NCBI RefSeq assembly: GCF_002968635.1
Contig: NZ_PVBN01000003.1
Coordinates: 1 to 64,000, forward strand
DNA length: 64,000 nt
Source of the DNA: Neorhizobium alkalisoli
Lineage (GTDB): Bacteria; Pseudomonadota; Alphaproteobacteria; Rhizobiales; Rhizobiaceae
Reading direction: 5' to 3'
The notes beneath the pieces were generated by a model. That model worked only from the letters and a program-made list of their open reading frames with translations. It was not told the DNA's origin and searched no databases. The position numbers and the translations under genes were made by a program. Shown here piece by piece: positions 17,408 through 25,557 of the stretch; the first letter of the stretch is position 1; the number at the start of each line of letters is the position of its first letter.

Positions 17408-18451
17408 TTATTTTGTAATGCCAAGCTTCTTGCAGCCCTGGACATACTCCCCGGTGCAGACCTCCTCTGCGGTCTGGATCTTCTTGTCGAAGATTTCAGC
17501 CTTGATATTTTTGGCGGTCACCACGGATGGGACGAAGAGCTCGGAGGGCGTATTATAGAGCGAGGTTTTCGCCTCGGGCGTCTCGCCCTTCAGGAGCTGG
17601 ACCGTAACCTTGGCGGCAGCAGCGGCAACGATCTCCGAAGGCTTGGATATCGTGTTATACTGATCGCCCGAAATGATGAGCTGCAGGGCTGCGATCGTGG
17701 CGTCATTGCCGGTGACCGGCGGCACAGGAGCCACGCCGGCCGCCTTGAATGCAGCGATTGCACCACCGCCTGTACCGTCATTGGCGGCGACGACGCCCTT
17801 GATGTCGGCGCCAAACCGGGTGATCTGACCAGCAGTCCATTCCTGTGCCTTCGGCGGAGCCCATTCCGGGGTGTCGAATTCGGCGAGCGTCTTGTAACCT
17901 GAATCCTTCAGGCCCCGATGGATACCGTCGCGAATAAGACCGGCAGCAGCATCTGTCGGCGAGCCGTTGATCTGGAGCACGCCCGCGCCTTCGGGAACGC
18001 CGGCTGCCTTAAGATGATCGACGAGCGATTTGGCTATCGCGTGGCCGATACCTTCATTATCGAACGATACGTAAAAGTCAGCCGCTTTCGCCGGAATCGG
18101 GCGGTCATAGGCGATGACTTTTACATCCTGTGACTGGGCGATCTCGACGAGTGCAGCCGCGGCGGCGGAGTCAACCGGATCGAGAACGACCACCTTGGCA
18201 CCCTGGGCGATCGCCGAGTTGAACTGTTGTTGCTGAAGCGCCATGTCTGCGTTGGCATTTTGATAGATCACCGTGCAAGTCGGGCACAGTTTCTTCATCT
18301 CGGCCTTGAAGCCCGGATAGTCATGATTTTCATATCGCGTCGATGCCTGATCCGGCATCAGAAATGCGACGGTTGCCGCTTCCTGTCCATAGGCTGAGCC
18401 GGCAAACGTTGCGGCGGCGGCGATGGACATCAACACTGAACGGTATTTCAT
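17408..18451 (-). CDS. Sugar ABC transporter substrate-binding protein (XylF/RbsB family)
   Basis: The periplasmic binding protein has 347 residues, with a Sec signal peptide cut near AYGQE at about residue 22. The two-lobe pentose-binding fold is shown by VVVLDPVDSAAAAALVEIAQ, VKVIAYDRPIP and FYVSFDNEGIGHAIA, which resemble XylF. GGAGGAG just before ATG is a strong ribosome site. It is the promoter-proximal gene of the leftward operon (binding protein, ATPase, permease, dehydrogenase, kinase). The ligand is inferred to be ribitol. Confidence 0.9.
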   Translation of the reverse strand: MKYRSVLMSIAAAATFAGSAYGQEAATVAFLMPDQASTRYENHDYPGFKAEMKKLCPTCTVIYQNANADMALQQQQFNSAIAQGAKVVVLDPVDSAAAAALVEIAQSQDVKVIAYDRPIPAKAADFYVSFDNEGIGHAIAKSLVDHLKAAGVPEGAGVLQINGSPTDAAAGLIRDGIHRGLKDSGYKTLAEFDTPEWAPPKAQEWTAGQITRFGADIKGVVAANDGTGGGAIAAFKAAGVAPVPPVTGNDATIAALQLIISGDQYNTISKPSEIVAAAAAKVTVQLLKGETPEAKTSLYNTPSELFVPSVVTAKNIKAEIFDKKIQTAEEVCTGEYVQGCKKLGITK

Positions 18452-18515
18452 AGTCTCCTCCGTTTTGATCTAGAAGCCGTGTCAAGAGACGCTTCCGGTT
18501 TCATGCAAGCCTTCC

Positions 18516-18541
18516 GCGCTTTGCCGCACGCGGCAAAGCGC
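18516..18541. promoter_or_regulatory. Perfect 11-bp inverted repeat, candidate LacI operator
   Basis: GCGCTTTGCCG (18516-18526) is mirrored by CGGCAAAGCGC (18531-18541) around CACG. It sits 65-90 bases upstream of the binding-protein gene in the space shared with the LacI regulator, a natural operator position. Confidence 0.5.
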
Positions 18542-18630
18542 GATCTCACTTTCCTCACCGAACCACGTCGGCGCGGCAATGAACGTGGCGTGCCTGAACC
18601 CCTCCCGATTGACTCTCCACAGCCAACCAA

Positions 18631-18666
18631 CTTCATCGATTGTGCAGCGATGCTCAATCGATGAAG
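18631..18666. promoter_or_regulatory. Perfect 12-bp inverted repeat upstream of the LacI gene
   Basis: CTTCATCGATTG (18631-18642) is mirrored exactly by CAATCGATGAAG (18655-18666) with a 12-base spacer. Each arm contains ATCGAT. It lies 57-92 bases before the LacI start. A dimeric or tetrameric LacI protein is the obvious candidate ligand. Confidence 0.5.
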
Positions 18667-18722
18667 CAAGAATTGCCACCCCCGCCCAATAATGTCAAGC
18701 TGCGTTCGAAGTGGAGAAATTC

Positions 18723-19751
18723 GTGAATCAGGACAAGGTAACAAAAAAGACGACCATCTATGACCTTGCCGAGCTTGCAGGAACATCGGCCAGCGCCGTC
18801 AGCGCTGTGCTGAATGGTAATTGGAAAAAGCGCAGGATCAGCAGCCAACTTGCGGAAAGGATCACTCGGTTAGCCGAAGAGCAGGGCTACGCCGTCAATA
18901 TGCAGGCGAGCCTTCTGCGCCGCGAGAAGTCGAAAATCATTGGCATGATCGTGCCTAAATACGACAACCGTTATTTTGGTTCGATTGTCGAGACATTCGA
19001 GACGATGGCGCGCGAGCGGGGACTATTCCCGATTATCACCTGTACCCGCCGCGATCCTGAGCTTGAAATCGAAGCTGCCCGCACGATGCTTTCCTATCAG
19101 GTGGAATGGTTGATTTCGACCGGCGCTACGGATCCCGATCGTATCACCGACATCTGCAGCGCCGCTGGCGTGAGAAGCCTCAATCTCGACCTTCCAGGGA
19201 GCAAAGCCCCGTCCATCATTTCCGACAACTTCAAAGGCGCGCGTGAGCTGACGAGGCGCATCCTCATCAACAGTGAACGCAAGCTGGGCGCCGCCCACCC
19301 GCTTCTCTTCATTGGCGGCCGTGGCAGCGATCACAACACCGCGGAACGTGTACGTGGTTTCCGCACTGCGCATGCCGACGTCGGCGTTTCCGTCGACGAG
19401 AGCCATATCCTGACCTGCGGCTACGCGCCCGAGAAAGCGGAGAGTTCGCTTCAAGCCCTGGCGGCATCCGAAGGCCGGCTGCCAGATGGGATGTTCGTGA
19501 ACTCCACCATCTCGCTCGAAGGCGTGATGCGGTGGATCAAGCGTTCGGGTCACTATGTCGGCCGCTCACCCGTGATCGGCTGCTTCGACTGGGATCCGTT
19601 CGCTGCCTTGCTCGCGGACGAAATCGAAATGGTCCGGCAGGACGTACAAGGCATGTTGGATGCCGTGTTCGGTATCATTGATCAAGGATCGTCAAGCGAA
19701 ACGTTGATACAGATCCCGCCTGTCTTCATGGAGGGTGATGCTCCGTGGTAG
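18723..19751 (+). CDS. LacI-family transcriptional regulator of the ribitol operon
   Basis: This 342-residue regulator has an N-terminal LacI helix-turn-helix (TIYDLAELAGTSASAVSAVLNG) and hinge, then a periplasmic-binding-protein-like sensor domain (IIGMIVPKYDNRYFGSIVETF onward). I chose GTG 18723, because GGAG (18713-18716) is six bases upstream; the in-frame GTG at 18711 overlaps that ribosome site. It is divergent from the ribitol operon and separated by two strong inverted repeats, so repression relieved by ribitol or ribulose is likely. Confidence 0.88.
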   Translation: MNQDKVTKKTTIYDLAELAGTSASAVSAVLNGNWKKRRISSQLAERITRLAEEQGYAVNMQASLLRREKSKIIGMIVPKYDNRYFGSIVETFETMARERGLFPIITCTRRDPELEIEAARTMLSYQVEWLISTGATDPDRITDICSAAGVRSLNLDLPGSKAPSIISDNFKGARELTRRILINSERKLGAAHPLLFIGGRGSDHNTAERVRGFRTAHADVGVSVDESHILTCGYAPEKAESSLQALAASEGRLPDGMFVNSTISLEGVMRWIKRSGHYVGRSPVIGCFDWDPFAALLADEIEMVRQDVQGMLDAVFGIIDQGSSSETLIQIPPVFMEGDAPW

Positions 19752-20142
19752 TTGAAGTTCTTTTCGTCAATACGGTTCCATCGATCGTTGGAACGCTGGA
19801 TACATCGCGTCCCCAGTAGCTGCGTCGCTTGAGCTTGGACGCACGCTCATGACTTTTTAACGTGAGTCCGCCAGCTAGCCTCCTGGCCGTTCGGCCGGCC
19901 AGCCGCGCGTTCGTCTCGAGGCCGGCTCTTTGGCCGCGGGCGAGGCGGCGCGATCATCCTCGTCCCTCAGTTCGCCTGATTGAGCGCCCTGCCACGGATC
20001 TGCGGCTTGGGCTCCGGCCCAGGATGCTGGGAGATTCGTGTTCAACACCGGGGTGCCGCATTGAATCCATGCGGTTTGTCCTGTATCAGCCTACAAGATC
20101 GGTATAAAATACCCTGCCAGTCATTGCGGAATTTTGTCGTCC
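19752..20142. other. 391-base gap before the Rrf2 gene
   Basis: No gene is supported. A short stem, TGCGTC/GACGCA (19821-19843), followed ten bases later by TTTTT (19853-19857), could be a weak terminator of the LacI gene. CTGGCC/GGCCAG makes a hairpin around 19883-19902. TATAAAAT (20103-20110), 33 bases before the Rrf2 ATG, is a good -10-like element, but no good -35 hexamer stands at the right distance, as is common when an activator or repressor site covers it. Confidence 0.4.
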
Positions 20143-20604
20143 ATGCTCACCAAAAAGGGAAAATACGGCCTCAAGGCAATGGTTCATCTCGCCCAGCTTG
20201 AGCCGGGGCGGACCGCTTTCGTCAGCGAGATCGCCGAACAGAACAATATATCCAAGAAGTTTCTGGATGCCATCCTGCTGGAGCTGCGCAAGGGCGGCCT
20301 GTTGCGCTCCAAAAAAGGACCAGGCGGTGGATATGCGCTTTCCAAGCCGGCCTCCCAGATCTTTGTCGGACAGGCGGTGCGGATCCTCGATGGGCCGCTG
20401 GCCCCGATCCGCTGCGCCAGCAAGACAGCCTTCGAAGCGTGTGACGATTGCGATTATCCGGAAGATTGCCAGATCCGCCATTCGATGACCGAAGTGCGTG
20501 ACGCCATCGCAGCCGTGCTTGACGGCATGACGCTCGAGCAGATGGTGCTCAAACGCTCCAGCGGTCTTCTCGACGACCGGAAGGCCAGCGGCGAAAAGAA
20601 CTAG
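20143..20604 (+). CDS. Rrf2-family transcriptional regulator
   Basis: The 153-residue protein has an Rrf2 winged helix (KKGKYGLKAMVHLAQ, then ISKKFLDAILLELRKGGLLRSKKGPGGGYAL). Four cysteines at 91, 100, 103 and 109 may bind an Fe-S cluster, as in IscR and NsrR, though the spacing is different. ATG 20143 is preferred to the upstream TTG. It converges on the SfnB-like gene and the two coding ends overlap by four bases. Rrf2 proteins such as CymR control sulfur metabolism, which suits the neighbours. The target genes are inferred. Confidence 0.85.
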   Translation: MLTKKGKYGLKAMVHLAQLEPGRTAFVSEIAEQNNISKKFLDAILLELRKGGLLRSKKGPGGGYALSKPASQIFVGQAVRILDGPLAPIRCASKTAFEACDDCDYPEDCQIRHSMTEVRDAIAAVLDGMTLEQMVLKRSSGLLDDRKASGEKN

Positions 20605-21818
20605 AACTGGCCGTTCGGCGGCGGCAGCCTGCCATTCAGATGGAAATCGCCGATCGCGTGATGTTTCCAGCGGACCGGATCATGAATGGTGTGGGTGCGG
20701 GCATTTCGCCAGTGACGGTCGAGGTTAAGCTCTTCGTTAGTCGAGGAGGTTCCCGCAAGCTCGAAGAGCGCATTAGACGCATCGAGTGCGGCTTCGGTGC
20801 TCAGGACCTTAGCTGCCGCCACTGCAAGAGATGCTTCGGTTGCCGTTTCGGCTGAGGGACTGATCTGGGCGATATCCACCTTGCGTCCGGCCCGCTCGAG
20901 GACGGCGCTCGCTGCCTCCAACTTCACGGCAAGCGCCCCCGCACGGGCAATGGTCAATGGATCAGCACTCGCCGATTCAATACCGAGGTTGCGATTGCCG
21001 CGCGACTTGAGGCGTACGAAGTCAATCATATCGGCAAAGGCAGCGCGGGCGATCCCGAGATCGACCGCCGCATGCAGGAGCTGTCCCAGGGAACCGAGCG
21101 GCCCCGGCTGTTCGAAACTCCTGTAGTGACCGACGACGGCATCCGCCGCGACATAGATATTGTCGATGATGACCGTTCCGCTCGCTGTGGTCCGTTGGCC
21201 GAAGCCGGACCAATCGTCGATAATCTCCAATCCTGCCGTTTCGCGCGGCACGATAGCCATGACAAGCTTGTTATGCTGATCCAGTCCGAAGATTGCGATC
21301 CAGTCGGCGAAAAGCGCGCCGGTTGAATAATATTTGCGTCCTGTGATGCGATAACCTGGCCCGTCGGGGACAAGGCGGGTCTCCATATCTCCGGCCGCTT
21401 TGGTGCCCGCTTCCGCCAAGGCGTTTGCAAAATGCTCCCCCGCAAGCGCCCGTGTGAAGAAATATCTCTTCTGCTCCTCGGTGCCGGCCAATCTCAGCGC
21501 TTCCAGAATGTAAAAATGGTTCTGAGGGATCTGCCCGACCGAGCTATCCGCTTCCGACAGGATGGCGATGACCTCGGCCAGAAACGGATTGGATATGTCG
21601 GCGCCGCCATAGTCCGCGGGAACGCTGACACCCAGCAGACCGGACTGGGCGACGAGCTCCATCTCGTGATGCGGCAGGATGCGTTCGCGGTCTCGAAAAC
21701 TGGAACCTTGCGCGATCTGCAGCGCCAGCGCCTTCGCTGCTTCAATCGCCTGATCCTCGGTTGCAAGATAGGGAGACACTGCTCTTATCTTTCCTGCCAA
21801 ACGGACAACCCTGCTCAT
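20601..21818 (-). CDS. sfnB: SfnB-like acyl-CoA-dehydrogenase-fold monooxygenase
   Basis: This 405-residue protein has the acyl-CoA dehydrogenase fold in the branch containing SfnB and DszC, reduced-flavin-dependent oxygenases of organosulfur compounds. Segments such as LVAQSGLLGVSVPADYGGADISN, EADSSVGQIPQNHFYILEALR and the C-terminal RHWRNARTHTIHDPVRWKHHAIGDFHLNG are characteristic. The ribosome site GGGAGGTGAACC precedes the ATG. It is the last gene of a leftward group with a flavin reductase, which could supply its reduced FMN. The likely role is sulfur release from sulfones or sulfonates in starvation; the true substrate is unknown. Confidence 0.82.
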   Translation of the reverse strand: MSRVVRLAGKIRAVSPYLATEDQAIEAAKALALQIAQGSSFRDRERILPHHEMELVAQSGLLGVSVPADYGGADISNPFLAEVIAILSEADSSVGQIPQNHFYILEALRLAGTEEQKRYFFTRALAGEHFANALAEAGTKAAGDMETRLVPDGPGYRITGRKYYSTGALFADWIAIFGLDQHNKLVMAIVPRETAGLEIIDDWSGFGQRTTASGTVIIDNIYVAADAVVGHYRSFEQPGPLGSLGQLLHAAVDLGIARAAFADMIDFVRLKSRGNRNLGIESASADPLTIARAGALAVKLEAASAVLERAGRKVDIAQISPSAETATEASLAVAAAKVLSTEAALDASNALFELAGTSSTNEELNLDRHWRNARTHTIHDPVRWKHHAIGDFHLNGRLPPPNGQF

Positions 21819-21948
21819 GGTTCACCTCCCAGACAAGACTGTCATTCAGCCATTTCCAGCACGTGTCGGGAAGAAATAAAGCTTTAAATGATTGCCTCAA
21901 CGCAACCAATTTTACCTCGCAACAGGCGCCGCAAGATGCTCGTTGACC

Positions 21949-22476
21949 TCAACCGATGGAACGGTACTGGCCGTGACTGTAGATCAAGGGTGATCCGCCT
22001 CCGACCGAAACTCCGACGATACGTCCGAGGATGATGGCGTGGCTATGGCGCTCGATGATCTCCTCGACCTCGCAATCCAACGCGGCCAGAGCATCGACGA
22101 GGACGGCCGCGCCCGTCGAAAGTACCGTCCAGTCGGCCCCTTCATAACGCTTCTTCCCCTTGATGCCGTCCTTGCCGGAAAAACGCTCGGCGATCGCCTG
22201 TTGACTGTCGCTGAGGATGTTGACGCAGAAGTGGCGGTGTCGCGCGATTGCCGGCCAGGTCGAGGAGGATCGGTTGATGTTGGCGATCATCGTCGGGGGC
22301 TCGACCGACAACGCGGTTGCGGACGTGACCGTAGCACCCGTCCGGTCACTCTCGTCTCCCGCAGTGATAATCGACACCGTTCCAGCGACATGTCTCATCA
22401 CTGCTTTGAGGTCGTTTGAGGTCGGGATCTGCAATACCGGGGAAGACCCCGCCGACAATGCAACTGCCAAATCCAT
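21949..22476 (-). CDS. Flavin reductase family protein
   Basis: The 175-residue protein is a flavin reductase-like FMN-binding protein. Typical motifs are MRHVAGTVSIITAGD, GATVTSATALSVEPPTMIANIN and FCVNILSDSQQAIAERFSG. It should reduce FMN or FAD with NAD(P)H and hand it to a partner monooxygenase, most simply the SfnB-like enzyme encoded downstream. GGAGAA five bases before ATG 22476 supports the start. The gap of 130 bases to the monooxygenase gene holds no gene. Confidence 0.88.
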   Translation of the reverse strand: MDLAVALSAGSSPVLQIPTSNDLKAVMRHVAGTVSIITAGDESDRTGATVTSATALSVEPPTMIANINRSSSTWPAIARHRHFCVNILSDSQQAIAERFSGKDGIKGKKRYEGADWTVLSTGAAVLVDALAALDCEVEEIIERHSHAIILGRIVGVSVGGGSPLIYSHGQYRSIG

Positions 22477-22535
22477 TTCAGTTCTCCAGATGGTGAGGAA
22501 GGAGAAGCGGTATCAGCCGCTCCGTTCGCGGCAGA

Positions 22536-23594
22536 TCAATTGGCCCGCTCTACAGGTTGCTCGGGCGGCAGGAGGTCGGCGTGGTGAGCGCGGGCGACGT
22601 CGGGATGGGAACGCAGCCGACTTTTCAGATGGTTCTGACCGACCTCTCGAAAGATCGGGTTCAGGGGGTCAACGGAAATACCCCGTTCCGATCGCTTCAG
22701 CTCTTCCGGAAGCTCGATGACGGGGATCGTCGCATCGTAGCGCGAGCCGAGGAAGAAGGCGACCGAGAACCGCTCGACACCAGCAGGGGGTGCAACGACG
22801 TCATGAACGTCGGCGCGCACGAAGCCGTTTGTGGCAAGCTCGAGCAGTTCGCCTGTGTTGATTATGAAGGTGCCCGGCACCGGCGGCGCCTCGATCCAGA
22901 ACCCCTCCTCGGTCCGCACACGAAGACCCGGGGTTGTGTCCTGCAAAAGAACAGTCACAAAACCACCGTCCTTGTGGGCGCCGACCCCTTGATCCGTCTC
23001 GGCGACGTCTCGCCCGGGATAACGGATGATTTTCAGCAGTTGGGAGGGTTGTGGCTCGTAGATCCCGGCAAAGACATTTTCCGGCTGGCCGAGCGCCGCG
23101 GCGATTGCCTTGAGGATGTCAATCCCGACGCGCGTCACCTCTGCCTGGTAGGCCAGCAGCAGTGGCTTCAGCTCCGGAAGAGCATCCGGCCACTGGTTGG
23201 GCCCAAAAAGGCGCTTCCAGGGTGGTGTATCGTGGCCGATTTCGACGGCCACGCCTTCAGTATTGATATCGAGCTGTTCCCGCCAGTCCTGTTCGCCGCG
23301 CGTGCGCTCCTGGCCGGCTCGATTGTAGCCGCGAAAATGCGGTGACTTCACCATCTCGATCTTGAGCTTTTCTTCAAGCGGCAGGGCGAAGAAACGTTTG
23401 GTGGTCGAGACCACGTCTTCGATCAACCTGGAATCGACGCCATGGCCTTTGAGATAGAAGAAGCCGTGGTCATGGAGCACCTTCCGCAGTTCGGCGACAA
23501 ACGCGGTCCGCTCCTGAGGGGAGGCATAAAAACGCGAGAGATCAAGGGTCGGCAACGACGTTGCCGTTTCGACCCGCTGGGCGTGGATGGTCAT
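22536..23594 (-). CDS. 2-oxoglutarate/Fe(II) oxygenase, isopenicillin N synthase family
   Basis: This 352-residue protein has the DIOX_N region (HGFFYLKGHGVDSRLIEDV) and the catalytic 2OG-Fe(II) domain. Iron ligands are H207 and D209 (GAHKDGG) and H264 (ADVHDVV); R275 and S277 (ERFS) should bind 2-oxoglutarate. AAAGGA stands eight bases before the ATG. It starts a leftward group with the flavin reductase and SfnB-like enzyme, so an oxidative step on an organosulfur or related compound is reasonable. Members of this family act on many substrates, so no specific reaction is given. Confidence 0.85.
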   Translation of the reverse strand: MTIHAQRVETATSLPTLDLSRFYASPQERTAFVAELRKVLHDHGFFYLKGHGVDSRLIEDVVSTTKRFFALPLEEKLKIEMVKSPHFRGYNRAGQERTRGEQDWREQLDINTEGVAVEIGHDTPPWKRLFGPNQWPDALPELKPLLLAYQAEVTRVGIDILKAIAAALGQPENVFAGIYEPQPSQLLKIIRYPGRDVAETDQGVGAHKDGGFVTVLLQDTTPGLRVRTEEGFWIEAPPVPGTFIINTGELLELATNGFVRADVHDVVAPPAGVERFSVAFFLGSRYDATIPVIELPEELKRSERGISVDPLNPIFREVGQNHLKSRLRSHPDVARAHHADLLPPEQPVERAN

Positions 23595-23950
23595 CGGCTT
23601 GTCCTTTCTGAACGATTCAGCCCCGGCCCGAGGTGCCGAAAATGGAATTGACCACGAATGTCTCCCTCTTGCAGGTTCATTGTGGGCTAGACGCTAAAGT
23701 CTATTAATTCCCTGGACAAACAAGATAATGGCAAAGATCACCTATCCTGTAGAATGATTTGTCGCCTCAGGCGCGAAATCGGGAAGAAGCCAGCAGCGAT
23801 CAGTCGCTACGGGTACCCAAGGGCTATCGGGTGGCGGGAATTGCTGAGCTTTTCGGCAATTTGCCACGGTCCTCAAAAACATGTCAAAACTTATCAAGAA
23901 TTGTTAGCGGTATCTTGCCCGCGGGGGAGGCTTCGATATAGTTCGCTCAC
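23595..23950. other. Divergent promoter region, oxygenase / sigma factor
   Basis: This 356-base gap carries the promoters of the leftward oxygenase group and the rightward iron-signalling group. At 23756-23780 an inverted repeat with arms GATTT..CGCCT and AGGCG..AAATC (12 bases each, two mismatches) is the most regular element. I did not find a convincing RirA or Fur type box. GGGGGAGG (23924-23931) is too far from the sigma-factor ATG to be a normal ribosome site. Confidence 0.4.
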
Positions 23951-24451
23951 ATGGACGATATCCGCAGAAACGACTTCCTGGTTATTTTTCTGTCGATCAG
24001 GGATCGGCTCACCGCTGTCATTCAGCGGCGTGTGGCCTGTAGCGCAACGGCCGCCGATTTGACGCAGGATACGTTTCTCAAGCTCTGGGAGCGCCGCACC
24101 TTGCTGCGCGGCGTTTCCGACCTCGCTGGCTATTTCGTCACGACGGGGCGCAACCTCGCAGCCGATCATGAGCGGCGCCGACGGATATCTCCGTTTGTTG
24201 CAGGTATCGAGCACCTTGAGCACGTCGCGGACAACAGGCCCTCGGCGGAGGACATCATGCTTTCCCGCGACGAACTGCGCCGGCTGCAGGAGATCGTCGA
24301 CGCGCTGCCGCCGAAATGCCGGCAGGTGTTTCTGCTCTCAAGGCTGGAAGGTCTCACCTATGTCGAGATCGGGGCTCGTCTCGGCATTTCCCCCAAAACC
24401 GTCTTCAGCCATATGGTGACGGCGCTGCAGCGCCTGAAAGCCGGGATGTAG
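23951..24451 (+). CDS. fecI: ECF RNA polymerase sigma factor, FecI type
   Basis: The 166-residue sigma factor has region 2 (AADLTQDTFLKLWERRTLLRGVSDLAGYFVTTGRNLAADHERRRR) and region 4 (LPPKCRQVFLLSRLEGLTYVEIGARLGISPKTVFSHM), the pattern of iron-starvation FecI-like factors. It is followed by FecR and a TonB receptor with a signalling domain, so it should be released when the receptor binds its ferric siderophore and then transcribe the receptor operon. No good ribosome site is seen near the ATG. Confidence 0.88.
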   Translation: MDDIRRNDFLVIFLSIRDRLTAVIQRRVACSATAADLTQDTFLKLWERRTLLRGVSDLAGYFVTTGRNLAADHERRRRISPFVAGIEHLEHVADNRPSAEDIMLSRDELRRLQEIVDALPPKCRQVFLLSRLEGLTYVEIGARLGISPKTVFSHMVTALQRLKAGM

Positions 24452-24520
24452 GCACTATTTCCGCAACCCAGATTTTTGCCCGTCCCATTCGTCCTGGTTG
24501 ATGGGGAAGGAATGCGCCGC

Positions 24521-25456
24521 ATGGAAGAACCGGCTGACTGTCATCAGCGAACGGACGATCAGATTTCGCGCGAGGCCGCGGAATGGTTTGCGCTGTTGCT
24601 CGACGGGCGAGAAAAGCCTTCCGACCGCCAGCGGTTTCGTGACTGGCTGCTGACCGACGACCGCAACGCCCGGGCCTATGCCGAACTGGAACAGCTCTGG
24701 TCCGGCGCCGGCATGGTGCGGGACCGCATGGCAGAAGCCAATCCGTCGCGGCGGACGGCCCTCAAGACCGGTGGCGCTGCCATTGTGCTGCTTGCTGCCG
24801 GTTATGCCGGCACGCGACTGTTCGGATCCTCGGCGGACTACCGCACCGGCACCGGGGAAACTGCGACGGTGACGCTGCCGGATGGCTCCACGGCTCAGCT
24901 CTCGACCCGCACGGCGTTCTCCATTGACTTCGCGCCTGGGCGCAGACGCGTGGTGATCGAACGGGGTGAGGTATTTTTTGACGTGGCGCCGGATTCGCGA
25001 CGGCCGTTCACGGTGGAGGCCGCTGATTTGAACGCAACGGCACTCGGTACAGCCTACTCGGTTGGGTTTCTGAATGACGGGATTGAGGTCACTGTCGCCA
25101 AACATGCGGTCAGCGTCTCGACCGGAGGCACGTCGCAAAGGCTAGTCGAGGGGGATACCGTCATCTATCGGAACGGCAGGCTCTCCGTTCCGGTCAAGAC
25201 GGATGTCGAACAACAGCTTTCCTGGCGCAACGGTAAACTCGTCTTCCTGTCCACCCCGCTTGCAAACGTCGTCTCGTCGCTCTCCCGCTGGAGAACCGGC
25301 AAGATCGTCATCATGGACGACGAACTGGCTCGGCGGCCGGTGACCATCATCGTCGACGTCAAGCGCTCGGGCACCATTCTGGATACGCTGGCACTCGGCC
25401 TGCCGATTACCGTCCGCAACCTGTCACCTTGGCTGACACTGATTTACCCAAAATAA
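24521..25456 (+). CDS. fecR: FecR-family anti-sigma/sigma regulator
   Basis: This 311-residue inner-membrane regulator has an N-terminal DUF4880 region (ISREAAEWFALLLDG, then FRDWLLTDDRNARAYAELEQLW), one membrane segment near residue 90 (GGAAIVLLAAGYAGTRLF), the periplasmic FecR domain (VTLPDGSTAQLSTRTAFSIDF) and a C-terminal STN-like region (LVFLSTPLANVVSSLSRWRTGKI). ATG 24521 was chosen because AAGGA is nine bases upstream; ATG 24512 sits directly on that site. It links the receptor to the sigma factor. Confidence 0.88.
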   Translation: MEEPADCHQRTDDQISREAAEWFALLLDGREKPSDRQRFRDWLLTDDRNARAYAELEQLWSGAGMVRDRMAEANPSRRTALKTGGAAIVLLAAGYAGTRLFGSSADYRTGTGETATVTLPDGSTAQLSTRTAFSIDFAPGRRRVVIERGEVFFDVAPDSRRPFTVEAADLNATALGTAYSVGFLNDGIEVTVAKHAVSVSTGGTSQRLVEGDTVIYRNGRLSVPVKTDVEQQLSWRNGKLVFLSTPLANVVSSLSRWRTGKIVIMDDELARRPVTIIVDVKRSGTILDTLALGLPITVRNLSPWLTLIYPK

Positions 25457-25557
25457 AAATTTCAAAAATTACTCAGGTTTTCGGACCGGCCGCTCGTCCT
25501 TTTGATTATGGCGCGCTCGTTCGCGCAGAAATGTCGCGTTGCCGAAGGGGGATTTTC

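Noticed and set aside
23595..23950. Fur or RirA iron box upstream of the sigma factor
   Set aside because: I looked for TGA-N9-TCA and Fur-like repeats and found none convincing, so no site is claimed.
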